Shown: piece by piece, positions 23,598 to 31,141 of the stretch | How positions within the stretch are numbered: the first letter of the stretch is position 1 | Layout: every line of letters starts with the position of its first letter | Origin: Amycolatopsis vastitatis | Lineage (GTDB): Bacteria > Actinomycetota > Actinomycetes > Mycobacteriales > Pseudonocardiaceae | Length of the DNA: 64,000 nucleotides | Assembly (NCBI RefSeq): GCF_002234595.1 | Contig: NZ_NMUL01000023.1 | Location: 186,001 to 250,000 of the forward strand | Direction of reading: 5' to 3' | The notes under the pieces: generated by a model | The model's database searches: none | Told to the model about the DNA's origin: nothing | What the model saw: only the letters and a program-made list of their open reading frames with translations | Made by a program: the position numbers and the translations under genes

Positions 23598-23767
23598 ACC
23601 GACGGATTGACATCAAGAGCAGTGTCTCCACCCATATGTTCGCCCGTACCTTCGTGTCGTCCCTCCTTCTGCATCCCCGCAGGTCATACCCCCTACATCT
23701 CCCCTCTCGGGATGGGACTGACCCCCAATCTGGGGGTCACCGGGCGGACCGAGGAGACGGCGCATGA
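23594..23767 (+). CDS. Possible small coupled reading frame (57 aa)
   Basis: ATG 23594 overlaps the ATPase stop (ATGA), and the TGA at 23765-23767 overlaps the next ATG (ATGA again), an arrangement rare by chance. The product (MNRRIDIKSSVSTHMFARTF...) is basic with no motif. GGAGG occurs 11 nt before its start. A perfect hairpin lies inside it (23719-23739). It may be a coupling peptide or chance. Confidence 0.35.
   Translation: MNRRIDIKSSVSTHMFARTFVSSLLLHPRRSYPLHLPSRDGTDPQSGGHRADRGDGA
23719..23739. repeat. Perfect hairpin before the replication-relaxation gene
   Basis: TGACCCCC (23719-23726) and GGGGGTCA (23732-23739), loop AATCT, 25 bp before the start at 23764. It could control translation of that gene or be part of an origin; no iterons are seen. 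Confidence 0.5.
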
Positions 23768-24609
23768 GCCCGACCGACGTCACCAGCTTGCTGCTCCAAC
23801 TGTCGGAACGGGACATCTCGATCCTGCAGTCGATCAGCACCCATCGACTGCTCTCGACCGCCCAGATCCGGCGACTGCACTTCGCCCGCGGGCACGCCAC
23901 CCTCGGTGCTGCGTCCGGCGCCGTCATGCGGGTCCTGACCCGCCTGGAAGAGAAGAACCTTGTCGTCCGCCTGGGGCGGCGCATCGGTGGCGTCCGCGCC
24001 GGGTCGTCCGGCATTACCTGGCAGCTCGGTGCGACCGGCGAGCGCCTGATCCGCACCATGGAAGGCAAGAAGTACCGCCGCCGGCTCGTCGAGCCGGGAG
24101 CCACCTTCGCGGCGCACACCCTTGCCACCGCCGAACTTGCCGTCACGCTGCACGAGCTCGGCGAGGCTGGCGTGATCGAGGTGGTCAGGATCGAGACTGA
24201 ACCGTCCTGCTGGCGCTCCTTTGCCGGCCCGCACGGCACGCTCGAGTGGCTCAAGCCCGACCTGTTCGCCATCACGGTGAGCGGCGACTACGAGGACCAC
24301 TGGTACGTCGAAGCGGACCTCGCCACCGAACATCCCACCGTCGTCCTCCGCAAGGCGAAGCTCTACCAGCGCTACGCGGCGACAGGCGCGCACCAGGTAC
24401 GCCACGGCCTCTTCCCTGCCGTGGTCTGGGTCGTGCCGGATGTCACCCGGCAACGAGCACTTCAGGCCGCACTGGCAGGCGACAAGGCCATTCAGCCCGG
24501 ACTCTTCCAGGTCGTGACGACGTCGGGGTTCCGGCAACTGATCGCCAGTGGGGTTCTGATCCGCCAGCGGCGGCGAAGCCCGACCACCAGAACCAACAAC
24601 TCATCTTGA
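23764..24609 (+). CDS. Replication-relaxation family protein
   Basis: In this 281-residue protein, an N-terminal winged-helix-like segment (ERDISILQSISTHRLLSTAQ, then RLHF) and the downstream LVVRLGRRIGGVRAGSSG and DHWYVEADLATE blocks match the Replic_Relax family common in actinobacterial plasmids and integrative elements. It is thought to act in plasmid replication or DNA processing. It follows the TraG-like ATPase as in many such elements. No canonical relaxase or RepSA is visible, so this may be the DNA-processing protein of the module. Confidence 0.85.
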   Translation: MSPTDVTSLLLQLSERDISILQSISTHRLLSTAQIRRLHFARGHATLGAASGAVMRVLTRLEEKNLVVRLGRRIGGVRAGSSGITWQLGATGERLIRTMEGKKYRRRLVEPGATFAAHTLATAELAVTLHELGEAGVIEVVRIETEPSCWRSFAGPHGTLEWLKPDLFAITVSGDYEDHWYVEADLATEHPTVVLRKAKLYQRYAATGAHQVRHGLFPAVVWVVPDVTRQRALQAALAGDKAIQPGLFQVVTTSGFRQLIASGVLIRQRRRSPTTRTNNSS

Positions 24610-24625
24610 AAGGAGGTACTACCTA

Positions 24626-25237
24626 ATGGAAAGACAACCACATCAACCTGAATCCGACGACGAGTTCGACGAGCACCCACGCACCTTCGACTCCGAGCGA
24701 CAGCAAGCCCGCCATCCCAGGATCTACGTCGCCGACCTGGCCAGCACAGAGCGCGGCATCGAGCACGGCCTGTGGATAGACGCCGACCAGTCGGCAAGCG
24801 AGATCGACGCGGACATCGAGGCGATGCTGGCGAGCTCGCCGGTACCCGGCGCCAAGCTGTGGACGATCCGGTCCGCGGAGGACTTCGACGGCATCGACCT
24901 GTCGACCGTTACCGACAGCGCGGTCATCATGGACCTTGCTCGCGGCCTTATCGAGCACGGTCGCGCCTTCGCAGCGTGGGCCCGGTTTGTCGGCAACGAC
25001 CGCACGCGAATCACCGAGTTCCGCGACTCCTACACCGGCAGCTACCAGTCGCAGGAAGCCTGGGCGTGGGCCCTCGTGGAGAACCTCGGCTGGCACCAGG
25101 AGCTCGATCGGCGGATCACCGACACGCTGATACGCCCGTATGTCGTCTTCGACTACGAGGCGGTCGCCCAGGACGCTAGCGCCAGCTGGCACGTCCTGAC
25201 TGATCCCGACGGGACCGTTCATGTCTTCGCCCGTTGA
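24626..25237 (+). CDS. ardA: ArdA-family antirestriction protein
   Basis: A 203-residue protein matching the ArdA pattern: RIYVADLASTERGIEHGLWI (residues 33-52), DADIEAMLASSPVPGAKLWT, then FDGIDLS, and a C-terminal acidic region ending HVLTDPDGTVHVFAR. ArdA mimics B-DNA and inhibits type I restriction and some methylases, protecting the incoming element. AAAGGAGG lies 14 nt before ATG 24626. The leader is nearly identical to that of the next gene, pointing to a tandem duplication. Acidic residues (Asp/Glu) dominate, as the family requires. Confidence 0.88.
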   Translation: MERQPHQPESDDEFDEHPRTFDSERQQARHPRIYVADLASTERGIEHGLWIDADQSASEIDADIEAMLASSPVPGAKLWTIRSAEDFDGIDLSTVTDSAVIMDLARGLIEHGRAFAAWARFVGNDRTRITEFRDSYTGSYQSQEAWAWALVENLGWHQELDRRITDTLIRPYVVFDYEAVAQDASASWHVLTDPDGTVHVFAR

Positions 25238-25289
25238 GGCGGCGCACGGCACCGCCTGCACACCACCAAGAATCGAAAGGAGGTACTAC

Positions 25290-26000
25290 TTGGAACAACA
25301 ACCGCAGAACCCATATGACCGGAACCGACGCATCCCCGCCCGGGAGAAGCTGGAGTCCGGCGAAATCGACCTCACCGGAAGCGTCCAACAACCGGAGGCC
25401 TTGGCCGACGTCATCTTCGACGCGGTGACAGAGGCCGGCGGAGTCGGCGAGAAGATCCCCGACTGGGGCGCCCGGGTCATCGCCCGCGAGCTTGCCAACC
25501 GCATCCCGGTGCCCGGCACCCTGCACCACTACGCCGTCACGGGCAGCGTCGACCACCTTGGGCTCGCTCGCGAACTGGCGATCCATGCGCAGTTCGGCGA
25601 CGTCCAGACGAAAGAGCTTTGCGATATGCTCGGGCTCTACCTGATCAAGCAACCTGCTGGTCGTCCTGGGTATCCCGCAGACACCACGACGGCTGTCGAA
25701 CAGGGACTACAAGAGCACGGCGCACCCTTCTGGGCTTACCTCCAGCTGCACCCAGGCGAAGCCCCTGACGACGTTGTTGAACGCTTCAACGACTTCCACG
25801 TCGGCAGCTTCGCTGGCCTGGACGACGTCGTCGATGAGCTGACTGAGATCAAGCCCTTCATGGACGCGATCAAGGAAGCCGAGGAGCGATGGGGCTTCGA
25901 AGACTTCGTCACGCTTGATCAAGAGCGTCTTGAACGAACCGTCCGGGCTACCTGGGACGTCATCGAGTTCGATGGGAAGTTTCATGTCTTCATGCGCTAG
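25290..26000 (+). CDS. Divergent ArdA-like protein
   Basis: TTG 25290 follows AAAGGAGGTACTAC, the same ribosome site as the ardA gene. The 236-residue product is very acidic; DFHVGSFAGLDDVVDELTE and WDVIEFDGKFHVFMR match the C-terminal organisation of ArdA (YxGxYxSxxD... then xHVFxR). The N-terminal ~130 residues differ from ArdA and include DVQTKELCDMLGLYLIKQP. It is probably a diverged or recombined paralogue with a different restriction target. The TTG start may reduce expression relative to its neighbour. Confidence 0.7.
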   Translation: MEQQPQNPYDRNRRIPAREKLESGEIDLTGSVQQPEALADVIFDAVTEAGGVGEKIPDWGARVIARELANRIPVPGTLHHYAVTGSVDHLGLARELAIHAQFGDVQTKELCDMLGLYLIKQPAGRPGYPADTTTAVEQGLQEHGAPFWAYLQLHPGEAPDDVVERFNDFHVGSFAGLDDVVDELTEIKPFMDAIKEAEERWGFEDFVTLDQERLERTVRATWDVIEFDGKFHVFMR

Positions 26001-26139
26001 CGGCAGCGCTGTGCAGGCAGCGTCAAGACGTCCAATAAATCCAATAATCGGAATACTGTTGCGGAATTGTCAACAATGGGTGCTTTGGTGCGCAAACGGA
26101 GGTAAAATAGGGAAACAAATAACGGAGACTTTCGCGAAC

Positions 26140-26529
26140 ATGACTGACGATGCCGCACGCCTTTTCGGCGAATACCTTAGAGACCTACGCACGCAGCGCA
26201 AGCTGAGCGCTCGTGGTCTCGCGGCTAGAGCAGGCATTGACAGCGGGACCGTCACGCGTCTTGAGCAAGGTGGCATCCACGCACCCAGCCCGTACACCTT
26301 GAAGCAGCTGGCAAAAGCTCTCGACGTTCCACTCGCCGACCTGTTCGCCATGGCCGAGTACGTCACAGCAAGCGAGCTGCCAGACCTCACGTCCTACATC
26401 AACACAAAATTCGGCCATCTTCCCGCTGAGACTCGAGCCGCGATGGCCCAGTACTGCACCGAACAAGCCAGCTCGTATGAAAGCGAGCGATCACAGAAAG
26501 GAGGCACCTATGACCCAACCAAATACTGA
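26140..26529 (+). CDS. XRE-family repressor of the integration module
   Basis: ATG 26140, AACGGAG upstream. N-terminal HTH (FGEYLRDLRTQRKLSARGLA, then GTVTRLEQGG) and a ~60-residue C-terminal part. It overlaps the excisionase gene by 20 nt. The upstream 26001-26139 gap is AT-rich, with repeated CCAATAA and a TGTTG/CAACA pair that may be operator sites. Placed directly before xis and int, it likely controls excision. Confidence 0.82.
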   Translation: MTDDAARLFGEYLRDLRTQRKLSARGLAARAGIDSGTVTRLEQGGIHAPSPYTLKQLAKALDVPLADLFAMAEYVTASELPDLTSYINTKFGHLPAETRAAMAQYCTEQASSYESERSQKGGTYDPTKY

Positions 26530-26740
26530 CGCACCCAACGCCAACGCAGCACCCGAGCCACCGCGCCTTTTCACCGTCACCGAAACGAGCGAACGACTCC
26601 GGGTAAGCCGATGGCAGGTATATGCACTGATCAACCGACGAAGGCTTAAGACCATCCGCATCGGCCGACGACGGCTCATCGCTGAGCCCGACCTCACTGC
26701 GCTGATCAAGGAGCTACGCGACGAGGGAGAGTCGCTGTGA
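26510..26740 (+). CDS. xis: Excisionase, MerR-like helix-turn-helix (76 aa)
   Basis: ATG 26510 with AAAGGAGG seven bases upstream. RLFTVTETSERLRVSRWQVY then ALINRRRLKTIRIGRRRLI is the excisionase/HTH_17 pattern used to bend DNA at att sites. It overlaps the integrase start (GTGA), the usual xis-int coupling in actinomycete integrative elements. Confidence 0.88.
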   Translation: MTQPNTDAPNANAAPEPPRLFTVTETSERLRVSRWQVYALINRRRLKTIRIGRRRLIAEPDLTALIKELRDEGESL

Positions 26741-28245
26741 GCCGCAAGGCAAACGGTGAAGGATCGATCTACCGCCGCAGCGACGGTCGGTGGGTCGGCT
26801 CGGCATTCGTCGACACCGTGGGCGGCAAACGCAAGCGTATCCACGTCTACGCCGCAACCCGCCGCGAAGCACACGACCGCCTCGAAGACAAGCTCACTAC
26901 TGCTCGACGCGGCGTCCCTACTCCCGACACCGAGTGGTCCGTTGGCGCCTACCTTGACTACTGGCTCACGGACGTCGTAGCGACGAAGAACCGTCCCCGC
27001 ACTGTCGAGCTCTACTCGTCAACCGTCCGGCTCTACCTGAAGCCCACTCTTGGGAAAGTCCGCCTCACCAAGCTCTCCGTCCAGACGGTGCAGACGCTGC
27101 TCAACGACCACCTGACCCAAGGCCGATCGATTCGAATGGTTCAGCTGATGCGGAGTGTCCTTCGAGCCGCGCTCAGCCGTGCCCAGCGCGAAGAACTAGT
27201 GGCCCGCAACGTAGCCAAACTGGTCGAACTGGAGGCCTGGAAGCGCAAGCCGATCCAGCCCTGGAGTCTCGACGAAGCCATGCGGTTCCTCCAGGCCGCA
27301 GAAGGACACCGGTGGTACCTCGCCTACGTCATGTTGGTCGCCTACGGCATGCGCCGCGGTGAGGTGCTCGGGCTGCGCTGGTGCGACCTCGACTTCGAGC
27401 GCGGCATCGTGCACGTCACCCAGCAGTTGCAACGGATCGGGTCGGAGCTCGAGCTGGGCCCAGTGAAGACAGAAGCCGGACAACGGGACCTCCCACTGCT
27501 GGCGCTGCTCCGCGAAGGGTTTGAGGGGCTCTACCGAGAGCGGCAGGTTGAGCGAGACCAAGACCTAGTGTTCCTCAGCAGCACCGGTACCCCAGTCGAT
27601 CCGAAGAACTTCGTCCGCGCCTTCCACGAGATCAGCGAGAGGGCCTGCCTGCCCCGCATCACAGTGCACCACACGCGCCATACAGCCGCGACACTCCTCA
27701 AGAACATGGGCGTTCCGGCTCGCGACGCGCAGCTCATCCTCGGCCACTCTCACGTCACGACGACGCAGCAGCTGTACCAGCACGGCGACTTGAGCGGCCA
27801 GACGAAGGCACTTGAACGTATCGAGCAGCTGCTAACAGGGGGCGCTGCTGTCAACACTGCTGTCAATAGCGACTTTTCCACAGGTGAAGGCGCGATATTT
27901 CGCGCACTCACCCCTGGAGGGCCATCTGAGACTCGAACTCAGGACACCCTGCTTAAGAGCTACATGTTGTCAGAAATACACGCGATTTCTACCCCCGTTA
28001 TCAGCCACCTACGCGCACGTTCTTACGCACACGTCGTCGGATGGGGTGCTGTCAAGGTCTGCTGCAACGACGACTCCCGCTTGTTCACCGTAGCCACCCA
28101 AGTCCGAGTCTGGGTCGATCTATTGCGACTCATTCGCCAGACCGAGACCACAGCTTTGATTCAACGGTGCTTCCCCTTCGCCCTACTTCCAGCTTCAACC
28201 TTGGAAAAAAGTCCTTCGGCTGACCCACGCGAACACACCAACTAG
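26737..28245 (+). CDS. int: Tyrosine recombinase (integrase)
   Basis: The frame is 502 codons. The N-terminal AP2-like GSIYRRSDGRWVGSAFVDT is followed by a SAM-like core-binding domain and a catalytic domain with MRRGEVLGLRW (Arg I), VKTEAGQRDLPL (Lys), VHHTRHTAATLL (HxxR) and LGHSHVTTTQQLYQH (His, then Tyr nucleophile). The family part ends near residue 375 (ALERIEQLLTGG). The following ~120 residues read through a tRNA-Lys 3' half (27913-27957) and are probably a frame carried across the att site. GTG 26737 overlaps xis. It should integrate the element at a tRNA-Lys(CTT) gene. Confidence 0.92.
   Translation: MSRKANGEGSIYRRSDGRWVGSAFVDTVGGKRKRIHVYAATRREAHDRLEDKLTTARRGVPTPDTEWSVGAYLDYWLTDVVATKNRPRTVELYSSTVRLYLKPTLGKVRLTKLSVQTVQTLLNDHLTQGRSIRMVQLMRSVLRAALSRAQREELVARNVAKLVELEAWKRKPIQPWSLDEAMRFLQAAEGHRWYLAYVMLVAYGMRRGEVLGLRWCDLDFERGIVHVTQQLQRIGSELELGPVKTEAGQRDLPLLALLREGFEGLYRERQVERDQDLVFLSSTGTPVDPKNFVRAFHEISERACLPRITVHHTRHTAATLLKNMGVPARDAQLILGHSHVTTTQQLYQHGDLSGQTKALERIEQLLTGGAAVNTAVNSDFSTGEGAIFRALTPGGPSETRTQDTLLKSYMLSEIHAISTPVISHLRARSYAHVVGWGAVKVCCNDDSRLFTVATQVRVWVDLLRLIRQTETTALIQRCFPFALLPASTLEKSPSADPREHTN
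27913..27957 (-). other. 3' half of tRNA-Lys(CTT): probable attachment core
   Basis: On the minus strand this segment reads from the anticodon loop (CTCTTAA, anticodon CTT) through a matching variable loop, a perfect T stem-loop (CTGAG-TTCGAGT-CTCAG), acceptor strand ATGGCCC, T, and CCA. The 5' half is absent: upstream bases do not complete the anticodon stem or D arm. A tRNA 3' half immediately behind an integrase catalytic domain is the standard form of an attP or element-end core. Flanks on both sides look like element sequence, not a complete tRNA. Confidence 0.75.
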
Positions 28246-28258
28246 AAGGGAGGGTCCC

Positions 28259-30103
28259 ATGACCGAGCAAGCCTTGAACCGCAACGTCGCCCGGTACGCG
28301 ACTGGCGAACGTCGCCGCAAGCGAGCCGTGCTCTACCTTCGCGTATCGACGCCTGGACAGGTCCACACCGACTACAACCCGGAAGGCATCTCGATCCCGG
28401 CCCAACGCGAGGCTGGTAAGCGGAAGGCCGAGCAGCTCGACGCGGACATCGTCCGGGAGTTCGTAGAGCCCGGTCGCACCGCCACCAGCATCGACAAGCG
28501 GCCAACTTTCCAGGAGATGGTCGCCTGGGTGAAATCCCACAGGGACATCGACTACGTCATCGTCTACCACTTCAACCGGGTCTTCCGAAACAGCGTCGAC
28601 GCAGGCATCACTAAGCGGGATCTGAAGAAGGTTGGTACCCGGGTCGTCTCCACCATCCTCGACATGGGAGAAAGCCCGGAGAGCGCGATGGTGGAGACCA
28701 TCCTGCACGCCGTCGACCAGTATCAGTCTGAGGCAAGCGGCGCGGACATCAGCTACAAGATGGGCCAGAAGGTCCGGAACGGTGGCACGGTCGGTATCGC
28801 TCGCCTCGGCTACCTGAACGTCCGTGTGCCGAAGCCCGAGGGTGGCGAGATCCGCACGATCGCCGTCGACCCAGAGCGCGCGCCGCTCGTCCGACTGGCC
28901 TTCGAGCTGTACTCGACCGGCGACTACACGCTAGCGGACCTAGACGAGGAGTTGTACGAGCGCGGCCTGCGCACCCGACCGACACCGCGGCGGCCGGCCA
29001 AAAGGGTATCGATCAACAAGCTGTCGCTGATGCTTCGCGACCGGTACTACATCGGCTACGTCACACATCAGGGCGAAGAGGTCCGCGGTCGCCACGAACC
29101 ACTTATCGACCCTGTCCTGTTCGACCACGTCCAAACCATCGCAAGCTCACGAACCGCCGCGAAGGAGCGTCGACGCGTGCATCACCACTACCTCAAGGGA
29201 TCGCTGTTCTGCGGCCGCTGCCGGAAGAACGGCAGAACTTCGCGCATGATCATCCAGCACACGGTCAACTCGCGCGGCTACGAGTACACGTACTTCTTCT
29301 GCCGGAACAAGCAGAGCGGCGACTGTAGCGCCCCGCACATCAACGTCCTACTCGTCGAGGAAGCTGTCGAGACGCACTACGCGACCATCCGGTTCAGCCC
29401 TGACTTCATTGCAGACGCCCGAGCCCACGTCGCTGTCACCCTCCAGGACGAGCGAGCTGCCACGCGCCTGCTGCAACAGCAGCTCACCGCACAGCTCCGC
29501 GAGCTTGGCACCAAGGAAGAGAAGCTGATCGACCTGGTCGCCGGCGGCGACGAGACAATGCCGCAGGACAAGATCAAGGAGAAGCTGCGCGACATCGGTC
29601 GACAGCGCCAGCGCCTAACCGAACGCCTAGACGAGACCACCGAGGACCTCTCGGAAGCCGCCCGGCTGGTCGAACTCTGCCTGACCCTGCTCGATGACTC
29701 GCAGGCCCTATATCGACGGTGCGACGACGAGCAACGGCGGCTACTCAACCAGGCTCTCTTCGAGCACATCTTCATCGAGGACGAAGAAGTCACCGACTAC
29801 GACTTGCGAGAGCCGTATGCCACACTGCGCTCAGTCGAGGAGCGCCACCAGAGTGCGAGCAGCGACAAGCCTGATCCGGGCGCTACCACCGCGCTGCTCA
29901 AAGATGACACGAGGGGCGTCTCCGGATCCGGAGACGCCCCTCGTGTCATGAACGATGTTGAAGTCTTACTAGCGGGCATGGACTTGGTCCAGTGTTCTAG
30001 TAAGCCCTCCAGCGTGGAGCTGAGGGGAATCGAACCCCTGACCTTCTCGATGCGAACGAGACGCGCTACCAACTGCGCTACAGCCCCTTGGTTGTGCTCG
30101 TAG
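28259..30103 (+). CDS. Large serine recombinase
   Basis: GGGAGGG precedes ATG 28259. The N-terminal catalytic domain has VLYLRVSTPGQ with the nucleophile Ser near residue 30, then SIPAQRE and YVIVYHFNRVFRNS. A recombinase domain (GYLNVRVP... INKLSLMLRDRYYIGY) and a zinc ribbon (FCGRCRK ... FFCRNKQSGDC) follow, then a coiled coil around residues 400-470. The family part ends near residue 535 (RSVEERHQS). The remaining frame runs through a 46-bp palindrome (29904-29949) and antisense across the tRNA-Ala gene to 30103, so the natural 3' end was probably joined to chromosomal DNA at an att junction. Confidence 0.88.
   Translation: MTEQALNRNVARYATGERRRKRAVLYLRVSTPGQVHTDYNPEGISIPAQREAGKRKAEQLDADIVREFVEPGRTATSIDKRPTFQEMVAWVKSHRDIDYVIVYHFNRVFRNSVDAGITKRDLKKVGTRVVSTILDMGESPESAMVETILHAVDQYQSEASGADISYKMGQKVRNGGTVGIARLGYLNVRVPKPEGGEIRTIAVDPERAPLVRLAFELYSTGDYTLADLDEELYERGLRTRPTPRRPAKRVSINKLSLMLRDRYYIGYVTHQGEEVRGRHEPLIDPVLFDHVQTIASSRTAAKERRRVHHHYLKGSLFCGRCRKNGRTSRMIIQHTVNSRGYEYTYFFCRNKQSGDCSAPHINVLLVEEAVETHYATIRFSPDFIADARAHVAVTLQDERAATRLLQQQLTAQLRELGTKEEKLIDLVAGGDETMPQDKIKEKLRDIGRQRQRLTERLDETTEDLSEAARLVELCLTLLDDSQALYRRCDDEQRRLLNQALFEHIFIEDEEVTDYDLREPYATLRSVEERHQSASSDKPDPGATTALLKDDTRGVSGSGDAPRVMNDVEVLLAGMDLVQCSSKPSSVELRGIEPLTFSMRTRRATNCATAPWLCS
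29904..29949 (-). terminator. Perfect 46-bp palindrome, probable tRNA-Ala terminator
   Basis: Two 23-bp arms (ATGACACGAGGGGCGTCTCC + GGA and its complement) meet with no spacer at a GGATCC centre. It lies 66 nt beyond the 3' end of the tRNA-Ala gene, transcribed from the right, and on the minus strand is followed by CTTT. This is most simply a bidirectional terminator, here lying inside the serine recombinase frame. Confidence 0.65.
30015..30087 (-). tRNA. tRNA-Ala(CGC)
   Basis: The 73-nt cloverleaf on the minus strand: acceptor GGGGCTG/CAGCTCC with discriminator A, D stem GCGC/GCGC, anticodon stem TCTCG/CGAGA with loop TTCGCAT (anticodon CGC), T stem AGGGG/CCCCT with TTCGATT loop. CCA is not encoded. 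It reads codon GCG. It marks the boundary between accessory DNA on the left and the conserved chromosomal block on the right. Confidence 0.95.
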
Positions 30104-30127
30104 AGCTTAGCAGTGCCCTACGAGCAC
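30094..30127 (-). terminator. Terminator between glpR and tRNA-Ala
   Basis: GTGCTCGTAG and CTACGAGCAC are perfect 10-bp arms with a 14-nt loop, 15 nt past the stop of the gene at 30142 on the minus strand and just ahead of the tRNA 5' end. Confidence 0.7.
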
Positions 30128-30141
30128 CTCACTCAGGGGGG

Positions 30142-30978
30142 TCACTCTCCGACCGCACGCCGGTAAGGCCCGGTCCCGGGCTCGTCGAGCTCCTCGAACG
30201 CCGGGTCCTCGTCGTCGAGGTCGACGACCACCGCGCTGCGGCGGACGCGGGATGTCGGGGACGGGCGGCGCTCGACCACCTCGCGGCGGACCGGCTCCAC
30301 GACCTCGACGTCCTCGACCTCCGCGCGCTCTTCCTCCACCGAGGCCGAAGGCGAAGGAGCCGGAGCCGAAGAAGACGGGCGCCGCGGCGCGCGGGTGCTG
30401 TTGAAGCGGGCGAGCCGACGCTGCCGGATCTCCTCCTCGATGCGCACCTGGCGGCGCAGGTACACGAGGTAACCGACCAGCACGACGTCGATCGCGCCGT
30501 GGCCCCACCAGGCCAGCGGGACGACGAAGCCGGCCACGACGGCCGTGGCCACCGCGATCACCAGCAGGATGACCACGACGCGCTGCCGGAAGCTGTACTT
30601 CGCGCGGGCCGCGATCTCGGCGGCTTCGGGGTCGAAGCCGCCCCGGCCGGGACGGTAGCCCGGCCGGTCGCGTTCGGCCCGCGAACCGCGCTTCGGCTGC
30701 GGGAGCGGCTCCGGTTCGGGTTCCGGCTCGTCGAAGTCGTCTTCGAGTTCTAGGTCTGCCTCCAGCTCGGCGAGGTCGTCCTCGACCGAGGGCCGGGACC
30801 TCCCGGGATCGGACATGGCGAATTCCTCCCGGTCTTCGTTGCGTCCACTACGTACGACCCTGGCCGCGAGCGCCGAGTCGATCGTCCTCGCGACCTGCTG
30901 CCGCCGGCGCGCGACCATGGGCACGAGAACGACGAGCCATGCCGCGGCGAGCGCGACGATGATCACGGAGCTGGGCAT
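30142..30978 (-). CDS. glpR: Gephyrin-like molybdotransferase receptor GlpR / SepX-type divisome membrane protein
   Basis: A 278-residue protein. N-terminal transmembrane helix SSVIIVALAAAWLVVLVPMV then a basic ARRRQQVARTIDSALAARVV, a charged linker, two central helices (VVVILLVIAVATAVVAGFVV and GAIDVVLVGYLVYLRRQV) and a Pro/Ser/Arg-rich tail. The order glpR-rimJ-glp-galU is conserved in actinobacteria, and the Glp/GlpR pair links to FtsZ and cell division there. Its partner (31810-33087) is two genes upstream in the same operon. Confidence 0.85.
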   Translation of the reverse strand: MPSSVIIVALAAAWLVVLVPMVARRRQQVARTIDSALAARVVRSGRNEDREEFAMSDPGRSRPSVEDDLAELEADLELEDDFDEPEPEPEPLPQPKRGSRAERDRPGYRPGRGGFDPEAAEIAARAKYSFRQRVVVILLVIAVATAVVAGFVVPLAWWGHGAIDVVLVGYLVYLRRQVRIEEEIRQRRLARFNSTRAPRRPSSSAPAPSPSASVEEERAEVEDVEVVEPVRREVVERRPSPTSRVRRSAVVVDLDDEDPAFEELDEPGTGPYRRAVGE

Positions 30979-31141
30979 CTCCCGTCACCTCCCCCGATCC
31001 TTCCACCATGAATCACGCTAGTCACAGGAGTAACAGATCGGGCGGAGGCTCGCCGGTTTCGATCACGGAAATGCCTCACCGGATTAGGTGAAACTCACAG
31101 CATGTGGTAACGCGGCTACTGACCCGGGTGGGTAATCACCT

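Noticed and set aside
30015..30087. Second copy of the tRNA-Ala 3' end marking the left end of the element
   Set aside because: I looked for a matching direct repeat to the left and found none in the window, so tRNA-Ala is reported only as a boundary, not as a proven att site.
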